From positions 3,556,597-3,620,596 of the forward strand of contig CM030859.1 of NCBI GenBank assembly GCA_018105865.1: a DNA stretch of 64,000 nucleotides. The letters are read 5' to 3'. Origin of the DNA: Metaphire vulgaris. Its lineage: Eukaryota; Annelida; Clitellata; Crassiclitellata; Megascolecidae. The notes under the pieces are model-generated. The model searched no databases. It was not told the DNA's origin and was given only the letters and a program-made list of their open reading frames with translations. A program made the position numbers and the translations under genes. Positions within the stretch are counted from its first letter, which is position 1, and each line of letters starts with the position of its first letter. Below are positions 42,742 through 53,710 of the stretch, one piece after another.

Positions 42742-44561
42742 ATGGCTGGCGGAGTGCATTGTGCAGCTGTAAACTGTAACAACTATCAAAGGAAGTGTAA
42801 TGGATTATCATTTTTCCGTTTCCCCAAGGAGCAGATGAGGTAATTTCGTGTATAGATTTCAGTTAAAGACCGGTATTTTGGAACATAATCTGCAAAAGTT
42901 TTACTTGATGTTCATTGTGTTTTGTAAATCTTTAATTTATTTTCAATAATCTTAATGCATCATAAGCAGCTAGCACATACTTTTCTCATTTGCTCTGATG
43001 TATACGTGCCCATGGAAAGCCCTGTTGGAGCAAGTGATTGAGAGATGTGGAGGATTTTGTGGAAAATTTTTTAAACTTTAATTTGTGTTCTAACTTTAAT
43101 GTGTGATTGTGTGATTGATATTCAGCAAGTGTTTAAAGTAAAATAAGTGTTTAAAGTAAACGTAAAGAATAAAAATACTTTACGTAATTATTGCAGATCT
43201 ATGTAAGGTTTGGATTACCAACTGTCGCAGGAGTGATTTGGATAAACTTCGCAAGCAAACGTTATATTTATACGAGAATTGTCGTCTATGTGCTGATCAC
43301 TTCGAAGACACGCAATTCATGAATCCGCGTCTTAGAAACCGGTTGACTTCAACAGCAGTTCCGACTATTTTTAAAGTTCCAAATCCACCTCTGCCTTTAA
43401 AGTCAATTCGTAAAAGTCCAAGGAAGCGTTTGTTTGTCAAACAAGAGGATGCAGATTTAGACTCTTTACAGAAGAAGAATGATGATGATAATATATTGCT
43501 TGAAGTTACAGGTCAGTTTTTGTTTATAGACTAAATTGACATTCCTAAATTTATATGCCTACACTGTACTCAAAGGCATGCAACTACAATAACTATGGCT
43601 TGACTTCTGCTTGAAACTATCGGAGATTACACTTGTGCTGCTATATTCAACCAGAAATTTTTGTACTTTTATCTGCCACGATGTCTACTTTATTTGCAGA
43701 TACTTCAAGCTCTTTACGTAACATTTATTATTCATTTGTTATTAAAATGCTCTTCCTTTGTCGTCTCTATATCTTTGTAGTGGACAGCTTAACATCAGTT
43801 TCCCGCACGTTTCTGCACTAAAAAATATACTTTAAAATGTTTCTTATATTCTAAAAGTCTCTAACTGCAGTACCTGTCATGAGCACAAGTGCTTATAGTG
43901 TTATTGATATTTTTACTAACAAGCACTATTATACAGACAACATGCTGTTTTCTGTAAATTCTTAAATTGTTCCATTTGTCAGAGAACATTGACAACGTTA
44001 TTGATGTTGGTGTGGAAGACATGTCAAATAATCATCATGCTGAAACTGAAACCAAGTTTCCTGAAAGGGAGTCACTTGTTACGAATATTTATTTGGGTGA
44101 GTTTCATGCTGTATGCTACGTAGTTTCTATACAGGTGCTGATGGGGATGGCAAAGCGCTCAAAACAACTATTCAAACATTATTTGTCATTCAGCACTTGC
44201 ACACGCATACATACACATACATGCCCAAGACTTACGTATAACCTAAAAGGGCTATCATTCTTAAATTAAACTTATATTTAACTTTGTAAATTTCTGCCTT
44301 CATCTACACCGACCTTTAGCCTAGACGTACAGGCTACGATGGCATATGTGTGCATTGGATTGACCAATTCCTTCTTAATCTCACTTTAAAATTTTAAATA
44401 TTGAGGATTGAATGACACTTGGATGTGCTTCAATACTAACCTAGAAGCTAATACACTGTACAAGCTTTGATTTTCTGTGACTTTCATCACAGAGGTGGGT
44501 CCAAGAATGAAAAAAAATTTGGTGCATGGGTTGTGGACAAATGGAACAGTTTGCCTGTCTG

Positions 44562-44592
<31 letters not shown>

Positions 44593-45528
44593 TTCTCCCT
44601 CCCTCCCTATCTCTGAATCACTGCTTGCCTTATTAATATGCATGAGCCTAGTGATGATTTCTTAACCAACATCCTATTGCCTGGCATTATCTGCATTAGC
44701 AGATCAATGTTACAATTTCGAAAAATGCTACTTCACTTTGTTGTCTACCTCACATAGCAGCTGTCAATTTTCTCATTGCAATGATTTCTGTTGTCAGGTG
44801 ACCATTACTACAGTAAGAAACCTAGTTCTGCAAGTCTACTTTTAACACCAACGAAAAGAGTTCTTCGCCATCTTGTCAACAAACAGAGGACTATGATTCA
44901 TCGCCTACGTAAACGACGACAGTCACATAAGAAATTAACGACAGGTCTGAGTTTGGACCAGCTAATTGATGCTGTGTCTGATCACATCCCGCCAGCAAAT
45001 AAATTTCTTGCTTCTCTTCTCGCATCGCAGCTACGTATGTGCACTCGAAAGAAACATGGGCATCGATATACTGTGACAGATAAAAGCTTTGCTCTATCTT
45101 TATACTATTCCAGTCCAAAGGCATACAGAATGTGTGCAAGGTTGTTCATCCTGCCTAGTGTTTCGATGCTACGACTCTGGATGAAAAAACTGCAAGTAGC
45201 ACCAGCTCATTGGGAGCACTTTGAACAATGCAAAACAATTTTCACGGATTTGAAAGTTTTAGGAAGTAAACATAATGTACCATGCATAAACGGTTTTCTA
45301 TTAACTATAAATGCTGTTACTATGTTGTTTGATAAACTGCGCAGTACTGGATTTAAGTTATTGTTAACTAACAGGCTAAACCAGGACTGTCTTGAAAATC
45401 ATTTCTCCATTATTAGAGGTCGTGGAGGTTTACGCGACAATCCAGATTGTAGCTTCTTTCATATGTCATTTCGACAAGTACTTGTTAAGCATTTACTTTG
45501 TCCACCAAAAGGCACTAATTGTAAGTGA
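42742..45528 (+). CDS. THAP-domain P-transposase derivative lacking catalytic core
   Basis: The exons are 42742-42839, about 43197-43511, 43983-44096, and 44798-45528 (or a donor GTAAGTG at 45520). Exon 1 has the Cx4C start of a THAP zinc finger (HCAAVNC) and SFFRFP. Exon 2 has VWITNCRR, CRLCADHF and AVPTIF, the THAP signature. Exon 4 has a basic, leucine-rich coiled coil (RVLRHLVNKQRTMIHRL), then the helix region ALSLYYSSPKAYRM. It passes directly to the C-terminal block NRLNQDCLENHFSIIRG. About 300 residues with the acidic catalytic residues are missing, in frame. The exon 1/exon 2 phases do not match (2 versus 1), an apparent 4-nt excess. It resembles P-element repressor derivatives by structure; any repressor function is inference. 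Confidence 0.7.
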
Positions 45529-46052
45529 GAAACTGATCAATGTATTGTAATCACTATTAGCACACTGTTAATACAGCCTGGATTCACTATTTTTAAGAAT
45601 AATTATTAAATTGAGAGGCTAAGATTTTGGATAAGATGTTTTGTGCTAATGGCCCCCACATTGACTAAACTGAATTTGTAAGAAATTAATCTCAACATCT
45701 TTATGCAAAATAAAACTCATTGATGCAGTTAATTGTGCATTGTGTTTGGCATGATTTTTCACAATTTCTGCATTTTTTAAATAGACACAATAGCCTAGAA
45801 GCTTTAGACTTAGCAACTTTATTAATTTTTTCATTATAATGTCATCTGTTGCAATTGAAACCACTAACCAATAATGTAATTTGTAAGGGTTAGGGTTAGA
45901 TTTTAGATTAGATTATTTGGTGTTAGATTTCAGCTGTACTATGATGTTAATTAAAGTGTAACCCTACATACAATTTAAACAATCTGTACATTAGAAATGA
46001 CGTGGCTTCCTTAGTAAATGCATACTGCTTCGCAGACTTGTCGGCTTATAGC

Positions 46053-46178
46053 CAGGGCACGATTTGTAGGGGGAAGGGGGATTCTCCCACTGCATCCCCT
46101 ACTGCTACATCTCCCACCACTACATCCCCCAAGCTTGACATATTCCCCCCACTGCTCCAGGTCACAAATCGCACCCTG
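46053..46178. mobile_element. 126-bp hAT-type MITE nested in the P-type element
   Basis: Ends CAGGGCACGATTTGT and ACAAATCGCACCCTG. CTTATAGC is duplicated exactly at 46045-46052 and 46179-46186. Interior is C-rich. Confidence 0.95.
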
Positions 46179-46186
46179 CTTATAGC

Positions 46187-46802
46187 AGGAATATTTTTAC
46201 ACCCCCTTAACACCGCCCAATTTGAGGTCGACACCCCCAAAATTTCCTAATCTAACAATGGTATATCTACCCTAAAATAGCCCCCGGACATCCCCCTCCC
46301 AATTCGAGAAGTAACACCCCAAACTTTATATCTCTGAACTTTATATCTCTGACGACTGTTATCCTTTTTTGGTTGTCACGATTTCTTGAGATTTGACTAA
46401 CGGTTCTTGGGGGGTTTTGCCTGTCAGACTACTTTTTGTGGGATGGCATTTTCTCGCACTTATTCGGCAGAGACCCTAACATTTTACCGACACCCCCAAA
46501 ATTCACAATCCTAGAAATAACCCTAGTGGCCTACCTCCGATTTTTACGCTACATTTGCCCCACTTCCATATATTTACTTCCACTTCAACTATCTGAAATG
46601 TTTATTGTAGTTAAAAGATCCTAATTACAGATTATATCATTATAAAGACACAAAAGAATAGGACACAATTTATTTATTATATTAAGTCGATAACAGCTTG
46701 CATGGTAACTGGTTGTCAGAGAGTAAATGAAAACTCCTGCCGGTAGAGGCGCTAGTAGCGCGTTAGGGCCCATGCGATTTCACTGTAGGCGCAGAGTCGA
46801 CG
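46187..46802. repeat. 3' part of the P-type element with dispersed repeat
   Basis: aatatttttacaccccctt through caatttgaggtcgacaccccc (46190-46240) recurs inverted at 47370-47445. No further exon of the transposase is evident. Confidence 0.45.
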
Positions 46803-46883
46803 TTCTTGCTGCCTACGGCAGCTTTAGTTCTTTGATTTTACGTCTTAATTTACACGCAAAAGCAATTTAAGCAAAATTCATAC

Positions 46884-48632
46884 CATGGAGTTATTATTAG
46901 TAGAGACGGCATTACGTCATTTCTAACCAGGCTGCGTGAAGCCAGTAGCGCGTAGTCTAAAAATAGCACCTCTATTGTTAGCGGCCATTGTGGTTGAATA
47001 GGACGAATACAGAAGTATTAAGTCAGAGTTATATCATTCCCTATTAAAATTTTTATAAATAATAACTTTGTTATTGGGACCTGTCATTCATCTTGCGGGA
47101 GTTTTTGACACAATTACTTATATTTATGGGAGGGGGGTGTAACTGAAAGTTGACAGTTGATGACAAGGGGAGGGGCAGTGCTATTTCTATGATTTTCAAT
47201 TTGGGGGTGTCGAGAAAATCGGGGGAAGGGTGTCGGAATTTTAAAGTCTCTACTCCGAAAAAGCTGACAAAAAAGGTCATCTGACAATAAAAGTTTGGGG
47301 GCAGGGTGTCCTCCATTTGGGGGGAGGGGGTGTTCAGAGCTAATTACTATCCCTTTTGCATTGTCACATTACCAAATTTTGGGGGCTGTCGACCTCAAAT
47401 TGGAGGAGTTGGTGTTGGGGTGTTAGGAGGGTGTAAAAATATCCCTGGGAGGTGGTCAAAAATTGTCCAAAACTTGTTGACATAATTAATGGACAGCCCT
47501 TATGCCTTATTGAAAACACGATTGATGTCATCCAATATACTGTCCACTTGCTATTTTTCAAACACAAATGTCGAACAATAGCATCTTAATCAATAACGGC
47601 TCCACATGGGAGTCCGGGGGGGCGTGCCTCTATTGAGTGCCTGGCCCCCCAGTAGCTCCCTGTTGGAACCCTATACTTAATACTACATAACATACCTAGC
47701 AAAAAACGGCAGGCCCTTCATGATTAGAAGTTGCCACCCCAACGCCCCCCACTTGCCAGTTGCCAAATCCTGGATCCGCCACTGGGCCCATGGAGGATTC
47801 GTGCCCCCTATTGAGTGCCTGACCCCCTGTTGGGACCCTTTACTTAATACTACATACCCAACAAGAAACGGTAGGACCCCGTCACCCCATGATTAGAAGT
47901 TGCCACCCCCAACGCCCCCCCACTTGCCAAATCCTGGATCCGCCACTGGGCCCATGGGAGATTCGTGCCCCCTATTGAGTGCCTGGTCCCCCTGTAGGGA
48001 CCCTTTACTTAATACTACATACCCAACAAGAAACGGTAGGACCCCGTCACCCCATGAGTAGAGGTGCCACCCCCAACGGCACCCCACTTGCCAAATCCTC
48101 GACTCAGAGGAGTCCGTGTCCCCTATTGACTATTGAGTGCCTGGCCCCTAGTGGCCTTCCTGTTGTGACCCTATACTTAATACTACATACCTAACAAGAA
48201 ACGGTAGGCCTCCCATGATTAGAAGTTGCCACCCCAACGCCCCCTCTTGCCAAATCCTGGATCCGCCACTGGGCCCAGGAGCTCCGTGCCCCTATTGAGT
48301 GCCTGGCCTTCTGTTGGGACCCTATACTTAATGCTACATACGGTAACTTACCTAACACCAAGCGGTAGGCCCCATGATTATATTAATTAGAAGTTGCCAC
48401 CCCAACGCCCCCCCCCCCGCCACTTGCCAAATCCTGGAGCCTCCATTTTCAATAAATAGCTACATACTAATAAAAAGTTCTTAGAACATTGATAAAACAT
48501 TCCCGCAGCTATTCACCATGGCTCAGCTGATGATGTTTTGGGTCTACCAATGTGGCTGCCGTTTGGGAATTTCCCAAAAAGTTGGCTTCAGCCAAATGAC
48601 GTAATGCCGTCTCCTCTAATAATAACTCCATG
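46884..48632. mobile_element. 1.75-kb TIR element, 8-bp target duplication ATTCATAC
   Basis: CATGGAGTTATTATTAG at the left end is inverted at 48616-48632, and the match continues through gagacggcattacgtca. ATTCATAC flanks both ends (46876-46883, 48633-48640). The left arm has the unfilled site at 6816-6823. There is no transposase. It contains the tandem array at 47600-48446. Confidence 0.9.
47600..48446. repeat. Satellite-like array, five units of about 150-190 bp
   Basis: Each unit runs from a cgtgccccctattgagtgcc block through acttaatactacatac, acaagaaacggtagg and gattagaagttgccacccc to cttgccaaatcctggatccg with ccactgggccc. Units differ by small indels. The unit end resembles a CAGTGGCGGATCC transposon end. 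A single diverged end piece lies at 36225-36275. Confidence 0.85.
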
Positions 48633-49030
48633 ATTCATACGAATCAAACCGCCACAGAGAACATTGCACCTGTTCCTGTCAGTTAGGGCTGCGCTAACCG
48701 AGTAGTTTAGGAGTCGAGTAGCTTAGCGAGTACTCGAGTACTCGCGTAAAACCGGAAATACATGATTTGCAAACGTTACACGTCACATAATGCTTACTAT
48801 TTGCCTCATGGCCCTCATTTAACCAAAGCAGAACATTACATACAGTTACATATCAATTTTTCGGATATTCAGGCGTTTTCAAATTTAGTATAACAGAAGT
48901 TACAGAACAGAAACTATTTTACCGGTACTGGCAAAAAAATATGAGGTCTTCACTAGAGTTGGCCCACTGTGGACAACATCTTAACTAACTGGGACATAAC
49001 ATGAATAAAATATGGCGGACAGAATAAAAT

Positions 49031-49915
49031 ATGGCGGACAATGTTGGAGCGAACGTTGGAGCGAACGGCGTAGTAAATGAAGTTTTATGTTATGTTAAAT
49101 GTAGATTTGAAAAAAATACTATCAAAAATCTGAAAACTGTATTGAGTGCCTTTTATTCGGCGGAGGAACTTGTGAGAGCTAAAGAGATCCTGCATGAAGT
49201 CTCTCTGGATATCGTTAAAAATCTAGCGGCGAACAATAACAATGGCAGTGATACGGGCTTCGACCAGTGGAAGGATGAACCACCGAAACCGCAGAAACGA
49301 GTTGGTGATGGAAAAAATAGAAGAAATGCAGAAGATATAATCGACTCCATTGTTTGGTTAGATGAGCGTAAACTGCTAGACCGGCTGCCTATTTTTTATG
49401 CAGTAGACATTGACCGAGTTCCCTTAGTTAAACTGGAAGATCTTGATGTGCTAATTATGGCACGGAAACTAGAGGCCATGGAAGTGCGCCTCAGTCTTAT
49501 GGAGAATCAGGCTGAGAATAACAAGAGTATATCAAAGACCAACTCAAAGAAATCAGAATTGAAGATTGATGTACAGCAGAAGAATAGTAACTCGGGTACT
49601 GCTGGAGCTTCAGTCGTCTCAGAGGAACGGGACGGAGAGACAACCGATATATCTGGCCTGGAGGTGGCAGAACCGACAATAACAACATGGACCGAGGTTG
49701 TTGGTAGGAAAGGCAAAAAGCCGAGTGACAATGGAAAAAGCCCTGATCAGCGAGACAAACTCTTTGGGCCAAAGAAGGCACCCAATGGTTATAAGAAGAA
49801 CAATAAGTTTCTTGGAGAATCTGCTTCAGGAACATTGAAAGCTGGAATTCAAATTCAGCATAAAAGGTGGTTCACGTGGACAATTTGGATATCTCCAGCA
49901 CTACTGACGAAGTGA
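49031..49915 (+). CDS. LINE ORF1 protein
   Basis: 294 codons. The N-terminal half has the segment DIIDSIVWLDERKLLDRLP, FYAVDIDRVPLVKLEDLD and a helical LEAMEVRLSLMENQ, typical of ORF1 proteins of invertebrate two-ORF LINEs. The middle is charged and ends TWTEVVGRKGKK. A frameshift at about 49866 moves the C-terminal RNA-binding-like part (VHVDNLDISSTTDEVKEFL, FRVCVKAQDKERIL, LWPMNICIREWKF) to 49867-50127. ORF1 proteins coat the LINE RNA. Confidence 0.7.
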   Translation: MADNVGANVGANGVVNEVLCYVKCRFEKNTIKNLKTVLSAFYSAEELVRAKEILHEVSLDIVKNLAANNNNGSDTGFDQWKDEPPKPQKRVGDGKNRRNAEDIIDSIVWLDERKLLDRLPIFYAVDIDRVPLVKLEDLDVLIMARKLEAMEVRLSLMENQAENNKSISKTNSKKSELKIDVQQKNSNSGTAGASVVSEERDGETTDISGLEVAEPTITTWTEVVGRKGKKPSDNGKSPDQRDKLFGPKKAPNGYKKNNKFLGESASGTLKAGIQIQHKRWFTWTIWISPALLTK

Positions 49916-50107
49916 AAGAATTCCTACATGGAAATAACATCCAGACTATTTCGTGCTTCTCAGCCAAGTCCTGGATGCGGGAACATGACAAGGTAACAGC
50001 TTTTCGTGTATGTGTGAAAGCTCAGGATAAGGAGAGGATCCTGGACAAAACTCTGTGGCCGATGAACATTTGTATAAGAGAGTGGAAATTTAAGAAGAGC
50101 AATAATA

Positions 50108-52899
50108 ATGGACTGCAAAATCATTAAATTTGTAACGTATAATCTGCACGGATTAAATCAGGGATTGCCTTACTTGACTGAGCTTCTGCTAAATAATGAC
50201 ATTATATGCATTCAAGAACACTGGTTAAGCAGTGAAGATATATCAAAGTTAAGAACACTAAACGATAAGTTTATTGTTTTTGGATCTTCTGCCATGGATA
50301 AAGCACTAGGTCAAGGGATTCTTAGAGGAAGACCGTTTGGAGGTGTTGCTATATTTGTGGCTGATTGGTTGGCTGCGCAAGTTCAGCTAATAAGTTCTGA
50401 AGAACGCTTTATAGTATTAATGTTTGGTAACACTTTAGTAATCAATGTCTATATGCCTTGTAATAATGATGATGAGTTTGTTGACATATCCTAGCAATGT
50501 TGTCCAATTGTATAGATGACACTATTCATGATTCTATTGTGATGTGCGGAGACTTTAACTTAGAATTCAATGTTAAATCAAACTTATGGGACTTGTTTTC
50601 CAACATTTATGGTTGAGGCTAACCTGCATTGTACTGATAATAGACTGCCTAAAGAGTGTGTTAACTCGTTTAGGAACAGTACCTTCACAGCTTGTTCATT
50701 GATTGATCATTTTGTAGTTAGTGAGAATTTGTCTAATAATATTATAGCGTTGGATATTGTGGACTCTGGCATTAATCTCTCTGATCATATTCCTGTGCTC
50801 ATGGAGATGGAAATGCAGCTTAGGAATGGCACTGGACAAGTCTTGGCGCACAGTAAAAGTGGTGCTAGGACCTCATCTGGTGCTAGATCATATAATCTGA
50901 GGTGGGATAAAATGGTTTCCATCATCTATTATGAGCAGACTCGTTTACTCTTTGAACCGGTTAAGACACTGTCAAATTTCTATGTTAAATCCAATGAAAA
51001 CTCAGGCTCATCAATAGAATTTGTATATGATAACATTGTAAATAGTTTAAAGCTTTTGCAGATCAAGTAGTGCCTAGGGCTCCAGTCAATTTTTACAAAT
51101 TTTGGTGGATGCCACTCTGGATGATTTAAAAGAAAATCTATTGAAACCTTTAAGCTATGGACAGCTGTGGGCAAGCCTCGACAAGGGGAAATTTTTATGA
51201 AAATGAAGAAGGCTAAAGCAGAATATAAACTTTGTATAAAAGAGAAAGAAAGTGATAGTCGAAACTTCTTCAGTGATGAGCTGAACGACGCATTGATGCA
51301 TAAAGATATGGAGACCTTCTGGAAGTCGTGGAACAGCAAGTTCAAACGCAGGGGAGGTAAAGGGTCTAGCCAAATTGTGGAGGGTGCCAACATCGAAGCT
51401 GATATTGCTGATGTTTTTGCCAGTTTCTTTAAAAATGCTTGTACCAGCAACAATGCTAATGCCCATATAGATTTGAAATTGAAATTTGAAGAAAGTTATA
51501 AGGGGCATTTGAAAAGTAGTTCCCACTGTCCTATGCTCATGGTTGAAGATGTTGAAACTGCTTTATGCAAATTAAAGAGGGGGAAAGCCTCAGGTTTTGA
51601 CAATGTAACGTGTGAACACATTTTATATGCACACCCAATTGTTTTATCGTGCATTACTGATCTTTTCAATATGATAATGCAAGCTGGTTATGTACCAAAG
51701 GGGTTCGGTAGAGGGATTATGATCCCCTTGCTGAAAAATAGATGCTCAGATCCCACGAAATGTGAAAATTATAGAGGAATCACCTTAAGTCCAGTAATTT
51801 CGAAAATTTTTGAACATTGTCTCCTGGAAAAATTTGGGTTTTACCTTATTACTTCAGATTTACAGTTTGGGTTTAAGTCTGGGATCGGATGTGCAGATGC
51901 TCTATACACCCTGAGGGGAGTTATAAAATATTTGAACCAGAACAATTCCACGGCTGTTATTTCTGCCCTGGATGTTTCTAAGGCATTTGACAAAGTTTGT
52001 CATTATGGGTTGTTTCTTAAGCTGGCACAGAGAGGCACCACGCTGCTTTATTGATATTCTTTTGGATTGGTACTCTAAATGTTACGTCAATGTTCGATGG
52101 GGGAATGCTCTCTCAGAGTCATTCAATCTCATGGCTGGTGTGCGGCAAGGTGGGGTCCTCTCCCCTGTGCTTTTTTCTGTATATATTAATGATCTAATTA
52201 TTGCACTGCAGAATTCTGGCTATGGTTGTCATATCGATGGACTGTTTTTGGGCTGTCTAATGTATGCAGATGACATCTTGTTAATTTCGCATTCTATTAC
52301 TGGGATGCAACATATGTTAGATATATGTACCGCTGAGTCCCGTGATCTGGATCTTAAATTTAACACTAAGAAATCAATGGTTATGCGAGTCGGTAAACGT
52401 CATGCATATCTGTGTGCGCCTCTGATTTTGGATGGTGTTGCTTTGCCATATGTACAGGAGATTAGATATTTGGGTGTTGTGTTGAAGACAAGTCGTTACT
52501 TCAGAACTTCTATTACGGGAGTTAAATTGAAATTATAGAAATTTTAACAGCATATATCATCATTCAAAATCGGCTTCTTCAGAACTGATCTGTGTTAATC
52601 TATTTAGGTCATATTGTTTGCCTTTGGTTTTGTATGGCACTGAAGCAACTTATCCTAACAAAAGCACGTTAAATGCTTTGGATAGACTTATCCAGCAGGC
52701 TGTTTGCAAAATATTTAACGTTCATTGTAAAGATACAATCGAGTGTATAAGGGATATGGTTGGATTGCAGCTGACACATGATGCAGTAAAATACCGGCAG
52801 CAATCCTTTTTATTGAAGTATAAGGGAAAATCGCTATTTTTTTCTGACTGTATAGTTAATGTGTGCTTGAGGTCTGAGGTTATGGATATGATGGAATGA
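50108..52899 (+). pseudogene. LINE ORF2: endonuclease and reverse transcriptase, frame-broken
   Basis: Endonuclease at 50108-50494: FVTYNLHGLNQGL, DIICIQEHWLS, GRPFGGVAIFV. It continues after a frameshift with MCGDFNLEF, SLIDHFVVS, and LSDHIPVLMEME at about 50500-50810. RT at 51167-52054: KLKRGKASGFDNVTCEH, CENYRGITLSPVISKIFE, ISALDVSKAFDKVCH. After a shift at about 52040 come VRQGGVLSPVLFSVYIND, the catalytic LMYADDILLIS and YLGVVLKT. The C-terminus is at 52600-52899. At least four breaks; inactive as it stands. Confidence 0.8.
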
Positions 52900-53282
52900 A
52901 TGTTATGTTAGTTGAATAGGTATTTGAGTTTTGTTTGTTTGTTTTACTTAAAGTGTGTGTTTTATTAGTTTAATATTAGTTTATTATTGTCTTTTTTTGA
53001 TTGTATTTGATGCTGTGCTTGTCACGAAATAAAGATTATTATAACGAATAAGAATAACCTAAATAAGACTGCTTAATAATTATTTGTAACAAATAACGGT
53101 AGGCCAAATTTTAAAGAATTTCTTTGGTTATTCTTTATTTATCTATTCTATTCTTTGTTTAGTTATTCTATGCGAGTACTCGACTCCCAAAAAATTACTC
53201 GACTCCAATTTGGAGTCGAGTACTCGCGTTACTCGTGTTACTCGGCGCAGCCCTACTGTCAGTGCTCCAAACCAGTGCATTT

Positions 53283-53335
53283 CACACAGGCTTACTTAGC
53301 CGCTTAAACCACTGAAACCACACATTAGGCTTATC
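53283..53335 (+). mobile_element. CR1 3' UTR fragment
   Basis: cacaggcttacttagccgct and aaaccactgaaacc match the UTR of the CR1 tails at 5440-5484 and 38000. It marks the left edge of a 9-kb block absent from the left arm. Confidence 0.5.
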
Positions 53336-53488
53336 GCAGAACTAAAATTAGAATCGGTCCTAAAGGAGGTCACGCTCACTGCGCATGCGTATGCAAATGT
53401 TGTCATTAGATAGTTGAATTCACGCGGTATTGTGTGAATTATTAAATAGATTTCTTAAAGTTTAATTTGTTCCGCGATAAAATTAAGT

Positions 53489-53710
53489 ATGCCCATCAAA
53501 CACTGTTGTTATGGAACATGTGCAAATGACAATAGGAAAACTGAAATTTGTTTGAAAGAAGGGGTTCGTTTTATACAGTTCCCCGGTCCGTCGAGTCGTC
53601 GACTGACAGAGCAAAAGCCAATGAATTATAATAATAGACGAGAATGGCAGCGTAGCGCAGAGCCCGAATCTGGAAATGGCACACTTGCTGTCCAGGCGGA
53701 TGTCACGTGA
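53489..53710 (+). CDS. THAP-type zinc-finger exon fragment
   Basis: From ATG: MPIKHCCYGTCANDN, then GVRFIQFPGP. The Cx4C and F.FP signatures of a THAP N-terminus are clear. After SSRR the similarity ends and no WI/CxxH half follows within 1 kb. It is probably the first exon of a third THAP transposon or gene, or a fragment. A donor was not identified with confidence. Confidence 0.55.
   Translation: MPIKHCCYGTCANDNRKTEICLKEGVRFIQFPGPSSRRLTEQKPMNYNNRREWQRSAEPESGNGTLAVQADVT

Larger units (their letters stand above)
42108..46834 (+). mobile_element. P-type (THAP transposase) DNA transposon, 4.7 kb
   Basis: 32-bp terminal inverted repeats (42108-42139 and 46803-46834) start CAAAGAACTAAAG. Each contains the palindrome GCTGCCGTAGGCAGC. 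ATTTTAC is duplicated at 42101-42107 and 46835-46841. The left arm keeps the single unfilled site ATTCTAC at 6847-6853. The element carries a THAP-domain gene with its catalytic core deleted and a nested hAT MITE. It is non-autonomous. Confidence 0.9.
48990..53055 (+). mobile_element. Two-ORF LINE, near full length, nested in hAT element
   Basis: ORF1 is at 49031-49915, with its C-terminus shifted to 49867-50127. ORF2 follows from 50108 and carries endonuclease and reverse transcriptase. A 3' UTR with AATAAAG lies near 53029. The 5' end has a doubled aataaaatatggcggaca (about 49003-49040). Only a few frame breaks, so it is the youngest-looking LINE in the window. Target duplication not resolved. 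Confidence 0.8.
48684..53255. mobile_element. hAT-type element with nested LINE, 8-bp target duplication CTGTCAGT
   Basis: Ends TAGGGCTGCGC and GCGCAGCCCTA. CTGTCAGT is duplicated exactly at 48676-48683 and 53256-53263. Sub-terminal regions are packed with ACTCGAGTACTCG and GGAGTCGAGTA words on both sides. No hAT transposase is readable; the interior is mostly the LINE. Confidence 0.9.
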
